Source: Dehalococcoidales bacterium
Lineage (GTDB): Bacteria > Chloroflexota > Dehalococcoidia > Dehalococcoidales > RBG-16-60-22
NCBI GenBank assembly: GCA_030606585.1
Contig: JAUWGD010000029.1
Coordinates: 1 to 14,592, forward strand
Direction: 5' to 3'
Length of the DNA stretch: 14,592 bases
Shown here: piece after piece, positions 6,708-14,059 of the stretch
Layout: the number at the start of each line of letters is the position of its first letter
Position numbering within the stretch: the first letter of the stretch is position 1
Made by a program: the position numbers and the translations under genes
Notes under the pieces: model-generated
Told to the model about the DNA's origin: nothing
The model's database searches: none
Seen by the model: the letters and a program-made list of their open reading frames with translations, nothing else

Positions 6708-8354
6708 GTGAAGAAATTCTTATTTATCGGTCTTGCAATTATTTTAATGACCAGTCTCTTTCTTGTAAGCTGTGGCGACGCAGAACCGGAACCCGCCCCC
6801 GCCCCCGCCCCGGCCCCGGCCCCCGCACCATCCCCGGAACCAGGCCCGGAGCCAACGCCTGCCGTGGGTCTGGAGGGAGTTCCCGGACCTGAGCCGGGAG
6901 GTGTCTTCGGCGGGCGCCTGAGACTGGTTGGTGGGGGTAACGTGGGCAACATGGGCAACCCCAACGAAATAAGTAACCCCTCAGATGCCGGCTACGCCTT
7001 CCCCGCCCTCGAAGCCCTGATTACCAGGGATGAGGGTGGTAATTTCCTGCCGTGGTTAGCTAAGTCCTGGGACGTCGCTGAGGACGGTACGTCCATTACC
7101 TTTTACCTCCAGGAAGGGGTGACTTTCCATGACGGGGCCCTCTTCAATGCCGAGGCGGTGAAAGTCAACGTAGACATCCAGATAACGACGCCTGCCTGGC
7201 AGAACCTGAAGATGGTAAAGAGCTGCGATGTCCTCGACGAGTACACGGTCAGGTTTAACATGGACGCATGGGACTGGACGATGATGAACAGCCTCACCGG
7301 CTTCTGGAGCTGCATGATGTTCTCACCAGCGGGTCTTCTTAACGAGACCCCGGAATACCTCCGTTCTCACCCCATTGGTACGGGCCCCTTCAAGCTGGTG
7401 GATTATGACCGCGACATGTATATCAAGTTTGACCGGAACGAAGACTACTGGCGGGGCAGGCCTTACCTTGACGGTGTCGACTTTATCTTTATCCCCGACC
7501 CGACGACACAGCTCCTGGCTTTCAAATCGGGAGAGGTAGATTCGGCCGGTATACAGCCCCAGGATCTGGAGGATATCAGGGCGGAAGGTTTCGAAATAAC
7601 ACAGACCAAAGGCTGGATTGTCGGCCTTTACCCGGATAGCAACACTCCGGATTCCCCGTTAGCTGATATTCGGGTGCGGCGCGCCATAGATCATGCCATC
7701 GATAAGCTGGAACTAGCCGACGGTCTGGGCTATGGTTACAGCCGTCCCTGCGACCAGGTCTTCCTGAGGGAGTCCGGAGGCTGGAGCCCCGACGTTGTCG
7801 GATACCCGTTTGACATAGCCAAAGCCAAAGAGCTGCTTGCTGAAGCCGGCCACCCCGATGGCTTCAAGACCAAGTTTATAATGGTCGATTTTATGTCACT
7901 GGATGCCCCCATCGCTATTCAGGACATGCTCAAGAGAAACATCAATGTAGAGCTTGAGTTCGACCGTGTCAGCATGGCCCAGCTGAGCTTCCAGATTGCC
8001 ACACCGCCCGGCTGGGACGGATTTGCCTTCGGCGCCAGTCCGGAAATGACTGGTTCCGACCCGGGCAACGTGCTGATTAACGGCACCCTTAATAACAATA
8101 CAACCTGGGTGGGTATGTGGCAGCCTCCGGAGTTACTTGCACTTGCCAAGGAGGCGGCCTCGGAGACTGACTCAGAAAAGCGTATGGCGATTTACCGGGA
8201 GATATCGAAGAGGCAGATTGATGAATACGCCCAGTGCATTAACCTCTATGACCTCACCTTCTTCAGCGCTGTTAACCCCAGGGTTAAAAGCCATACCGTC
8301 GGTCAGTTTGGATTCGGGCCGTTCGCCTATACCTTTGCCTGGATAGAGGAATAA
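6708..8354 (+). CDS. Extracellular solute-binding lipoprotein, Opp/Dpp (SBP_bac_5) family
   Basis: This is a 548-residue binding protein for a peptide/nickel/opine-type ABC importer, tethered outside the membrane. The start is GTG at 6708, with AAAAGGAGGT 11 nt upstream. Residues 1-22 are a lipoprotein signal with lipobox LVSC (Cys22 lipidated). Residues 27-51 are a Pro-rich linker with six Ala-Pro repeats, likely a flexible stalk. The mature domain shows family marks such as FHDGALFNAEAVKVNV, HPIGTGPFKLVDYDRD, FDRNEDYWRGRPYLDGV and the DIRVRRAIDHAID helix. The ligand could be a peptide or another small compound; the pocket cannot be read from sequence. The permease and ATPase genes are on the opposite strand and converge on it, an unusual split of one transporter. 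It ends at a strong terminator. Confidence 0.93.
   Translation: MKKFLFIGLAIILMTSLFLVSCGDAEPEPAPAPAPAPAPAPSPEPGPEPTPAVGLEGVPGPEPGGVFGGRLRLVGGGNVGNMGNPNEISNPSDAGYAFPALEALITRDEGGNFLPWLAKSWDVAEDGTSITFYLQEGVTFHDGALFNAEAVKVNVDIQITTPAWQNLKMVKSCDVLDEYTVRFNMDAWDWTMMNSLTGFWSCMMFSPAGLLNETPEYLRSHPIGTGPFKLVDYDRDMYIKFDRNEDYWRGRPYLDGVDFIFIPDPTTQLLAFKSGEVDSAGIQPQDLEDIRAEGFEITQTKGWIVGLYPDSNTPDSPLADIRVRRAIDHAIDKLELADGLGYGYSRPCDQVFLRESGGWSPDVVGYPFDIAKAKELLAEAGHPDGFKTKFIMVDFMSLDAPIAIQDMLKRNINVELEFDRVSMAQLSFQIATPPGWDGFAFGASPEMTGSDPGNVLINGTLNNNTTWVGMWQPPELLALAKEAASETDSEKRMAIYREISKRQIDEYAQCINLYDLTFFSAVNPRVKSHTVGQFGFGPFAYTFAWIEE
6795..6830 (+). repeat. Ala-Pro coding repeat in the lipoprotein stalk
   Basis: Six tandem Ala-Pro units (residues 30-41) are encoded by near-identical GC-rich hexamers of the form GCCCCN. 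Such tracts can change length by slippage in steps of two residues, altering the tether between the lipid anchor and the binding domain. Confidence 0.75.
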
Positions 8355-8398
8355 CCTCAAAACCGAAACGGTCAGGTGACCTGAAGGTGAAGAAACAA

Positions 8399-8437
8399 GA
8401 TACGGGTCGTGGTGAAAGCCACGGCCCGTATTATTTT
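8399..8437 (+). terminator. Rho-independent terminator after the binding-protein gene
   Basis: A 12-bp stem (8401-8412 with 8419-8430, one G-U pair), extended by one A-T and one G-U pair at its base, closes a 6-nt loop TGAAAG and is followed by TTATTTT. It lies 45 nt after the stop at 8352-8354. The - strand exit (TCTTGTTTCTTC) is moderately T-rich, so it may also stop transcription from the convergent importer operon. Confidence 0.88.
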
Positions 8438-8460
8438 GGTTCGGAATAGAATTCCGGCGT

Positions 8461-8574
8461 CTAGAACATAACGATATTGCGCAGTACCGCGCCGGTCTCC
8501 GAGGATGCTATCGCATTGATGAGGTCATTTTCCTGGTAACATCCTGTAGTAAAAATTCTATAGGATATATCAGG
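8461..8574 (-). pseudogene. Possible C-terminal remnant of a Zn-dependent alcohol dehydrogenase-like gene
   Basis: Reading the - strand, a frame of 37 codons ends in TAG at 8461-8463. Its C-terminus, with ENDLINAIASSETGAVLR and a terminal hydrophobic NIVMF, resembles the last helix and strand of zinc-type medium-chain dehydrogenases (pattern INEA...SGEVLR.V..F, stop). An in-frame stop lies just upstream at 8575-8577, there is no start codon or ribosome site, and nothing else of such a gene is present before dppF. I read it as the tail of a lost gene left in the convergent gap. The assignment rests on one short motif and could be chance. Confidence 0.35.
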
Positions 8575-8595
8575 CTAATGAAGTAAAAGAGGATA

Positions 8596-9579
8596 TCAGA
8601 TGCGGATACAGGCAACAAAGTGCCCGTTCCCGATATCACGGAGGGGTGGCCTTTCCCGGCTGCATTCTTCGACAGCCATATGGCAGCGGGGGTGGAAGTG
8701 GCACCCGGGGGGCGGGTTGACGGGACTCGGCACCTCGCCCTTTAAAATGATGCGTGTACGGGTCTTTTCTGTCTTGGGGTCGGGGATAGGTATCGAAGAA
8801 AGCAGGGCCTGGGTATAGGGATGGAGGGGATTTTCATACAGTTCTTCGGACGTGGTTAGCTCAACGATACGGCCCAGATACATCACGGCCACGCGGTCGC
8901 TTATATGCTGCACCACAGCCAGGTCGTGGGCGATGAAAAGATAGGTCAGCCCCAATTGCTCCTGCAGCTCCTCAAGCAGGTTAATAATCTGAGCTTGAAT
9001 CGAAACGTCAAGAGCCGATATAGGCTCGTCGCAAATAACCAGGGACGGGCGGCATGCCAGGGCACGCGCTACCCCGATACGTTGCCTCTGGCCGCCACTG
9101 AACTCGTGGGGGACGCGGTCCTTCATACCAGGGTCGAGTCCGACCAGATTGAAAAGTTCCGCCACTCTATCGTTAAGCTCACTGCCGGTAGCCATGTCAT
9201 GGACTATCAACGGGGTTCCAACGATAGTACCGGCGGTCTGGCGCGGGTTAAGGGAGCCGAAGGGGTCCTGGAAAATAGCGCCCATATTGCTCCGGAGCGG
9301 TTTCAGTTTACTTTCCCGCACATTAGTAATTTCTTTCCCGTTGAACGTAATAGTACCGGAAGTGGGCCGGTATAGACGGAGTATGCACCGGCCGGTAGTG
9401 GTCTTACCGCAGCCGCTTTCTCCCACCAGTCCCAGAGTCTCATGTGTTTTTATCTCAAAACTGATGTCGTCTATAGCCTTGACATCGGCAACCTTGCGCC
9501 TTAATATGCCTCTGGTAATGGGGAAATACATTTTCAGGTTCTTCACTTCTACCATTAAATCATTATCTGGTGCGTTCAT
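8596..9579 (-). CDS. dppF: Opp/Dpp-type ABC importer ATPase (F subunit)
   Basis: This is a 327-residue ATP-binding subunit of a peptide/nickel-type importer, acting on the cytoplasmic face. Walker A GESGCGKT is at 53-60, the signature SGGQRQR at 161-167, Walker B LVICDE at 180-185 and the switch His at 218. The C-terminal oligo-HPY extension carries four cysteines, Cys293-X5-Cys299-X6-Cys306-X17-Cys324, the spacing seen in Opp-family ATPases for which an iron-sulfur cluster has been reported. Its ATG overlaps the stop of dppD by 4 bp (ATGA), so the two are coupled and probably form the ATPase heterodimer. Last gene of the B-C-D-F operon. Substrate is not evident. Confidence 0.95.
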   Translation of the reverse strand: MNAPDNDLMVEVKNLKMYFPITRGILRRKVADVKAIDDISFEIKTHETLGLVGESGCGKTTTGRCILRLYRPTSGTITFNGKEITNVRESKLKPLRSNMGAIFQDPFGSLNPRQTAGTIVGTPLIVHDMATGSELNDRVAELFNLVGLDPGMKDRVPHEFSGGQRQRIGVARALACRPSLVICDEPISALDVSIQAQIINLLEELQEQLGLTYLFIAHDLAVVQHISDRVAVMYLGRIVELTTSEELYENPLHPYTQALLSSIPIPDPKTEKTRTRIILKGEVPSPVNPPPGCHFHPRCHMAVEECSRERPPLRDIGNGHFVACIRI

Positions 9580-10565
9580 TGCTTCCCCCGTACGTCAACG
9601 TAGCATGACAGGTAGCGGTTATCACCCGCGGAGCGTAGAGCCGGCCAGGGTTCCTTCTCACATTGTGCGGTTTTATAAGTGCATCTGGGGAGGAAGGCAC
9701 AGGTTGGCGGCATATTGATGAGGTTGGGTGGCACACCGTAAATCGGTACCAGTTTTCTGGTACCATGTTTCTCACCCAGCCTGGGAACGCTGTTCAGCAG
9801 GCCGATAGTATAAGGATGTTGTGGGTCATCAAAAATTTCTTCAGACGGTCCAGACTCGACAATGCGTCCGGCATACATGACGTAAATCCTCTGGGCGTAA
9901 CGGGCGACTACGCCCAGGTTGTGTGTCACGATAATCAGGGCGGTATTGAGACGTGTAACCAGGTCCTTCATTAGTTCCAGCAACTGGGCCTGGGTAGTGA
10001 CATCCACGGCGGTAGTCGGTTCGTCGGCAAAGATAATCATTGGATTGCAGGATATTGCCATGGCAATCATCACCCTCTGCCGCATACCGCCGCTGAACTG
10101 ATGGGGGTAATCGTCTATACGGCTGGCGGCATCGGGGACACCAACCATTCTGAGTAGCTCAACGGCCCTTTCCCCGGCGGACGCCCTGTCCATATCCAGA
10201 TGTAACTCCAGTATCTCGGTCATCTGGCGGCGAATGGTTAGCACCGGGTTCAGTGAGGTCATGGGTTCCTGGAATATCATGGTCATTTTACTGCCCCGGA
10301 TAGCTCTCATTTCCGGGCCGTTGGCTTCAAATTGACGGAGGTCCTTTCCCTCGAATGTAATTTTACCCTCGATTATCTCACCCGGGGTCAGTATCAATTG
10401 CATGACTGAAAGTATGCTCACGGATTTACCGCAGCCGCTTTCTCCCACCAGCCCGATTATTTCCCCCTGGTTAATATTGAAAGATATCCCGTCGACGGCT
10501 TTAACCAGACCATACTCCGTGTGAAAGTAGGTTTTAAGATTCTCTACATCCAGTACGACTGACAT
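9576..10565 (-). CDS. dppD: Opp/Dpp-type ABC importer ATPase (D subunit)
   Basis: This is a 329-residue ATPase and the partner of the F subunit. Walker A GESGCGKS is at 41-48, the signature FSGGMRQR at 157-164, Walker B IIFADE at 177-182 and the switch His at 215. The C-terminal extension has Cys289-X5-Cys295-X6-Cys302-X18-Cys321, nearly the same spacing as in the F subunit, so both could carry a small iron-sulfur domain. A purine-rich ribosome site (GAGGAAGG) precedes the ATG, and the gene follows dppC by 34 nt. The downstream dppF overlaps by 4 bp. Confidence 0.95.
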   Translation of the reverse strand: MSVVLDVENLKTYFHTEYGLVKAVDGISFNINQGEIIGLVGESGCGKSVSILSVMQLILTPGEIIEGKITFEGKDLRQFEANGPEMRAIRGSKMTMIFQEPMTSLNPVLTIRRQMTEILELHLDMDRASAGERAVELLRMVGVPDAASRIDDYPHQFSGGMRQRVMIAMAISCNPMIIFADEPTTAVDVTTQAQLLELMKDLVTRLNTALIIVTHNLGVVARYAQRIYVMYAGRIVESGPSEEIFDDPQHPYTIGLLNSVPRLGEKHGTRKLVPIYGVPPNLINMPPTCAFLPRCTYKTAQCEKEPWPALRSAGDNRYLSCYVDVRGKQ

Positions 10566-10599
10566 ACTACCTTCCTCTATATTAATAGCCTTTTATTAT

Positions 10600-11514
10600 C
10601 TAAATCACACCCCTGAGCTTCGGGTCGACAGCATCCCGGATGCCGTCACCCATCATGTTAAAACCGAATACCAGCAGCATGATAGCCACTCCGGGAGCCA
10701 GGGAAAGCATCGGGTTATGCAGCAGGTATCTCTGACCATCATTCACCATACCCCCCCAGGAGGGTACGGGAGGCATGACGCCGATACCCAGGAAGCTCAG
10801 GCCGGCCTCCCCCAGCACGACACCGCCTATACCCATGGTTATACCAACCATCAGAGGTGGAAAGGCGTTGGGGAAAATCTGCGTAAGCATCATGCGCCAG
10901 TTGCTCATGCCCATGGCGCGCCCCGCCAGGACATAATCGTTCTGCTTGACGCTGAGCGCCAGACCGCACATCATGCGGCATTGAGGCGCTATACCGCCGA
11001 ATCCGAGCGCGAAAATGACGACGGGTATACCACCCCCTCCCAGACCGGCGATAAGGAGTACCAGTATAATACCGGGCAATGCCATGAGGGCATCGGCGAA
11101 TCTCATGATTAGGGCAAACACAATGCCGCCGAAGTGTGCCGCCGCCAGCCCCATCAGCATCCCTACTACAGCGGAGGCAAAGACCGCGGAAAAGCCGATG
11201 AGTAGTGAGACCTGTGTCCCGTATATGATGCGGCTGTAGGTATCTCTGCCGACTGAATCGGTGCCCAGCCAGTGTCTGCTGCTGGGCTGTTCCAGCTTTT
11301 CACGGAGGTTTGTTTCGTAAGGGTCGTGGGTGGCTATGAAGGGCGCGAATATCGCTGTAAGTATCAGGATTACAACGATAACAAAGCCGATAACATAGAG
11401 CGTACGCCCGAAAAAGACTCTGACTACCCGTTTAAATTCGTTAGCCTTAGGCGGTGCGCCTGCTGCCCCTGTGGCGTCAGCAGGCGTTGTTCCAGTTTCT
11501 GTGTTATCCGACAT
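10600..11514 (-). CDS. dppC: Opp/Dpp-type ABC importer permease (C subunit)
   Basis: This is a 304-residue inner-membrane permease of the binding-protein-dependent transport family. It has an Ala/Thr/Pro-rich cytoplasmic tail (residues 1-25), a first membrane helix at about 38-60, the family motif HWLGTDSVGRDTYSRIIYG (81-99), and further helices. The EAA loop, AGRAMGMSNWRMMLTQIFPN (about 198-217), docks on the ATPases. The ATG has AAGGAGG at 11527-11521 (- strand), which overlaps the stop codon of dppB, so the two are coupled. It pairs with dppB to form the channel. Confidence 0.94.
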   Translation of the reverse strand: MSDNTETGTTPADATGAAGAPPKANEFKRVVRVFFGRTLYVIGFVIVVILILTAIFAPFIATHDPYETNLREKLEQPSSRHWLGTDSVGRDTYSRIIYGTQVSLLIGFSAVFASAVVGMLMGLAAAHFGGIVFALIMRFADALMALPGIILVLLIAGLGGGGIPVVIFALGFGGIAPQCRMMCGLALSVKQNDYVLAGRAMGMSNWRMMLTQIFPNAFPPLMVGITMGIGGVVLGEAGLSFLGIGVMPPVPSWGGMVNDGQRYLLHNPMLSLAPGVAIMLLVFGFNMMGDGIRDAVDPKLRGVI

Positions 11515-11525
11515 ACTGGCCCTCC

Positions 11526-12491
11526 TTAAGCTAATCTAATCCGGGGGTCAAGCCAGCCCCAGAGGATATCAACCACGAGGTTGGAAAAGATAATAATGCC
11601 GCCGAATAGCAGGACACCCGCCTGTACTATCTGGTAGTCCTGGTCAAAAACCGCGTTGGTCATCAGCAATCCCATACCGGGAATTGCAAATACCGTCTCG
11701 ATAAATACCGAACCCCCCAGGATCATGCCCAGCGCCCCGCCGAGAGCGGTAACTACGGGAATCATGGCATTCTTAATTTGATGCCTTACCACGATGACCC
11801 TCTCGCTTAAGCCCTTGGCCCAGGCAGTGCGAACGTAGTCCGCCCTCATGACCTCCAGCATGCACGAGCGCGTCAGACGGGCCATTCCGGCTATACTCCC
11901 TATTATTACAGAACCTACCGGCATTAACAGCTGCTTGCAGCTCATCCAGAAGTCGTCAAAAGGATTGGTCCAGCCACTCGTCGGCAGCCAGCCCAGCTTG
12001 TATGCGAATAAGTACATCAGAAGAATACCGAACCAGAAAACAGGTATCGTCATGCCTATATTAGCTGTGGTGGTAATGAGGTTATCCATCCAGGTTCCCC
12101 GCCGCAGCGCGCATACTATCCCCGCGGTAATACCCCCGATAGTGCCGAGGACGAAGGTAATAAAACCTATATAGGCGGTCCGGGGCATACGTTCGGCAAT
12201 AAGGATGCCAATGTCTTCCTGTAATTTAATAGATTTCCCCAGGTCACCCTGTAAAAGACCCCCTAACCAGTCGACATACTGTACGGGAATCGGCCTGTCC
12301 AGCCCCCAAATATGTAATAAATTTTCATAGTTCTCTTGACTTATACTCGTCTGTCTGTTGATGTCAAAACTGGCCATATAGACTAACAGGGGGTCCCCGG
12401 GCATGAGACGCACGAACAAAAATACTACCATGGTAACGAGCAGGAGGATAATAACACCGATTATCAATCGACGAATTATGTAGGCTGTCAT
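11526..12491 (-). CDS. dppB: Opp/Dpp-type ABC importer permease (B subunit)
   Basis: This is a 321-residue inner-membrane permease and the first gene of the importer operon. The N-terminal helix (residues 5-28) is followed by the conserved VRLMPGDPL, then an external loop with IPVQYVDWLGGLLQGDLGKS typical of DppB/OppB, then five more helices and an EAA loop (AWAKGLSERVIVVRHQIKNAM). AAGGGAG lies 7 nt upstream of the ATG. The leader from the predicted promoter at 12779-12751 is about 250 nt, long for such a gene. Confidence 0.94.
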   Translation of the reverse strand: MTAYIIRRLIIGVIILLLVTMVVFLFVRLMPGDPLLVYMASFDINRQTSISQENYENLLHIWGLDRPIPVQYVDWLGGLLQGDLGKSIKLQEDIGILIAERMPRTAYIGFITFVLGTIGGITAGIVCALRRGTWMDNLITTTANIGMTIPVFWFGILLMYLFAYKLGWLPTSGWTNPFDDFWMSCKQLLMPVGSVIIGSIAGMARLTRSCMLEVMRADYVRTAWAKGLSERVIVVRHQIKNAMIPVVTALGGALGMILGGSVFIETVFAIPGMGLLMTNAVFDQDYQIVQAGVLLFGGIIIFSNLVVDILWGWLDPRIRLA

Positions 12492-12514
12492 TTTTGTTCT
12501 CCCTTAGATAAACG

Positions 12515-12527
12515 CTGGTTTTACCAG
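12515..12527 (-). promoter_or_regulatory. Small inverted repeat upstream of dppB
   Basis: CTGGT-TTT-ACCAG, a perfect 5-bp inverted repeat, sits 24 nt before the dppB start, just upstream of its ribosome site. It might be a weak hairpin affecting translation or a protein site. Short enough to be chance. Confidence 0.25.
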
Positions 12528-12750
12528 TGCAGGCACGCTGTGGCTATATGTTAGCTCGGTAAATTTCCCCAATTCCTGCCTGAAAAGATACCAGGAACTT
12601 CTATTAATCATAAAGCAGAACTATCTGTTCACTTATCGGCTCAGGTATTAGAAGTTAACGTGAGAGCCGCTATTTATTGTGTGTTTTATTAACTTTCGGT
12701 GACTGGTTTTCAGGGTACATCAATACAGAAGCAACCCGCAATTCGGGGAG

Positions 12751-12779
12751 AGTTTAACACGAATTTCATGGCGTGTCAA
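12751..12779 (-). promoter_or_regulatory. Sigma70-type promoter for the importer operon (leftward)
   Basis: On the - strand, a perfect TTGACA (12779-12774), a 17-nt spacer and TAAACT (12756-12751). Predicted start is near 12744, leaving a leader of about 250 nt before dppB. It shares the core GTGTTAAACTCT exactly with the divergent promoter at 12842-12870. In the leader, TTCCTG (12573-12578) can pair with CAGGAA (12592-12597), and AAGTTAA (12652-12658) with TTAACTT (12689-12695); no known riboswitch was recognised. Confidence 0.68.
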
Positions 12780-12841
12780 TTATTATGACGATGCTGTTTT
12801 TCATTGTTTTTCTAGAGGTATATATGTTATTACAACGATAA

Positions 12842-12856
12842 TTGACAGACTGTCAA
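12842..12856 (+). promoter_or_regulatory. Operator-like palindrome over the -35 box
   Basis: TTGACAG-A-CTGTCAA is a perfect 7-bp inverted repeat with a 1-nt centre, exactly covering the -35 hexamer of the rightward promoter. A dimeric regulator bound here would compete with RNA polymerase. The leftward promoter has the same -35 hexamer but lacks the palindrome, so control could be one-sided. No regulator gene lies next to it. Confidence 0.5.
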
Positions 12857-12870
12857 AATGGTGTTAAACT
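12842..12870 (+). promoter_or_regulatory. Sigma70-type promoter for the SDR/selenoprotein operon (rightward)
   Basis: A perfect TTGACA (12842-12847), a 17-nt spacer and TAAACT (12865-12870). Predicted start is near 12877, giving a leader of about 160 nt before the broken gene at 13037. The leader holds a possible hairpin (CCCCC 12892-12896 with GGGGG 12908-12912) and otherwise nothing recognisable. The -35 lies inside a perfect palindrome. Confidence 0.7.
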
Positions 12871-13036
12871 CTGCGCAGTCCTATCAAATTTCCCCCGTGT
12901 TTTCTTTGGGGGTAATAGCTCAGAGCGTGAGGCAGCGCGTTTTTTCACGACGTGTTTCGGCGAAAGAATTTCAGAAAAAATTTACCTGAATATTGGCGAT
13001 TTTGACTTTGTGAATGTCGGGAAAGGAGTATATCCG

Positions 13037-13164
13037 ATGGCAGACAAGACAGGCGCTGTGTATGAGGTACTCAGTCCCTGGGCGGCGGGGCAACTCCCGG
13101 CAAGAAGGAAATCCAGAAAATAGACCTGCCCAAAAACTGGGAAAAGCTGGTCGCCAAGTATTAA
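13037..13164 (+). pseudogene. Broken UGSC-family gene remnant
   Basis: ATG 13037 has a good ribosome site (AGGAG, 13024-13028). Its first residues, MADKTGAVYEVLSPWAAG, match the N-terminus of the selenoprotein gene at 14060 (MSDDKSGASYEVLSPWAAA), with closely similar DNA over GTATGAGGTACTCAGTCCC and beyond. The match stops after about 18 residues; this frame ends at a TAG at 13121. A different frame across the same bases then reads KKEIQKIDLPKNWEKLVAKY and stops at TAA 13162-13164, protein-like and probably the family's C-terminus. So the middle, including the Sec/Cys motif, has been deleted with a frameshift. Whether the end piece is this family's C-terminus cannot be confirmed because the intact copy leaves the window. 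Confidence 0.6.
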
Positions 13165-13190
13165 GATAATAGAATTCAGGGGGACCGAAT

Positions 13191-14015
13191 ATGGAATTTG
13201 AAGGGAAAATAGTCCTGGTTACCGGGGCAGGTGGCAGCGGCAGCGGACAGGGTAAAGCCTTTGCCATCGCCTTCGCCGCCGAAGGAGCGGACGTAGCCGT
13301 AAACGATATCGACCTCGATAAAGCCGAGGCAACCGCCGCTGAGGTTAAGGCGCTGGGGCGTCGCTCGATAGCCATCAAAGCCGATGTCTCCAACGAGGCT
13401 GAAGTCAATGCCATGATGGATAAGGTTGTCAAAGAATTCGGGGGAATCGATATCCTTATCAACAATGCCGGGTTCGGCCATCCCATCCTGGTGGAGGACA
13501 TGACGGCGGAAGAGTGGCACCGCACTATCGGCGTCAACCTGGACGGGCCCTTTTTCTGCTCCAAAGCGGTAATCTCCACTATGAAGAGTCGGGGAGGGGG
13601 AAGGATAATCAATATCGCCTCTCCGGCGGGCAAGGCCATGACCGTTAACGGCTGTGCCGGCTATACCTCAGCCAAGGCCGGTCTCATGGGTTTCACCCGC
13701 CACCTCGCCTTCGAGGTGGGTCCCTATAAAATCACCGTTAATTCCATCTGCCCGGCAATGACCATAGGTGGAGAGCATATGCCGCCGCCCGATATTATAG
13801 AAAAGATGAAAGAGGGTTCGCTCCTGGGAGACATCACCACCCCGCAGGACTCCACCAATGCCGTGCTCTTTCTGGCTTCGGACAAGGCAAAGATGATTAC
13901 CGGCACCAACTTGGATGCCTATCCCATAGCCCCCGGCGGCAAGGAGCACTGGAATAACTTCGTCAAACGGCGTAAGGATTTTAAAGCCGGTAAAATGGAT
14001 AGACCGTGGAGTTAG
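13191..14015 (+). CDS. Short-chain dehydrogenase/reductase (SDR)
   Basis: This is a 274-residue classical SDR, a cytoplasmic NAD(P)-dependent oxidoreductase that interconverts an alcohol and a ketone. The N-terminal Rossmann fold shows TGAGGSGSGQG, a Gly-rich loop slightly longer than the usual TGxxxGxG. The structural NNAG is at 91-94. The active-site residues are all visible: Asn116, Ser144, Tyr158 and Lys162 (YTSAK). An Asp-containing strand end (VNDIDLDKA) suggests NAD rather than NADP. The last 25 residues (KEHWNNFVKRRKDFKAGKMDRPWS) extend past the usual end and are basic. AGGGGGA lies just before ATG 13191. The gene sits between the broken UGSC gene and the intact one, 44 nt before the latter, so it is probably co-transcribed and works with it. 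Substrate unknown. Confidence 0.93.
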   Translation: MEFEGKIVLVTGAGGSGSGQGKAFAIAFAAEGADVAVNDIDLDKAEATAAEVKALGRRSIAIKADVSNEAEVNAMMDKVVKEFGGIDILINNAGFGHPILVEDMTAEEWHRTIGVNLDGPFFCSKAVISTMKSRGGGRIINIASPAGKAMTVNGCAGYTSAKAGLMGFTRHLAFEVGPYKITVNSICPAMTIGGEHMPPPDIIEKMKEGSLLGDITTPQDSTNAVLFLASDKAKMITGTNLDAYPIAPGGKEHWNNFVKRRKDFKAGKMDRPWS

Positions 14016-14059
14016 CTTATAAGATATATATCTGATAGCCAAACAAGGAGGTAAATATT

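Noticed and set aside
6795..6830. GC-rich hexamer repeat as a CRISPR or non-coding satellite
   Set aside because: It is in frame, encodes a typical Ala-Pro lipoprotein linker, and has no spacers.
12892..12940. A leader terminator or known riboswitch before the SDR operon
   Set aside because: The C5/G5 hairpin has no U-tract directly after it, and the T-run at 12940-12945 follows no solid stem. No riboswitch class was recognised.
12842..13036. Open frame running upstream of the ATG at 13037, giving a longer 93-residue protein
   Set aside because: Its first part overlaps the promoter (the -35 and -10 lie inside it) and looks unlike protein, while a good ribosome site precedes ATG 13037. Treated as leader.
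12971..13639. A 222-codon open frame on the - strand across the SDR start
   Set aside because: Low-complexity Ser/Ala/Pro content and overlap with a certain SDR gene.
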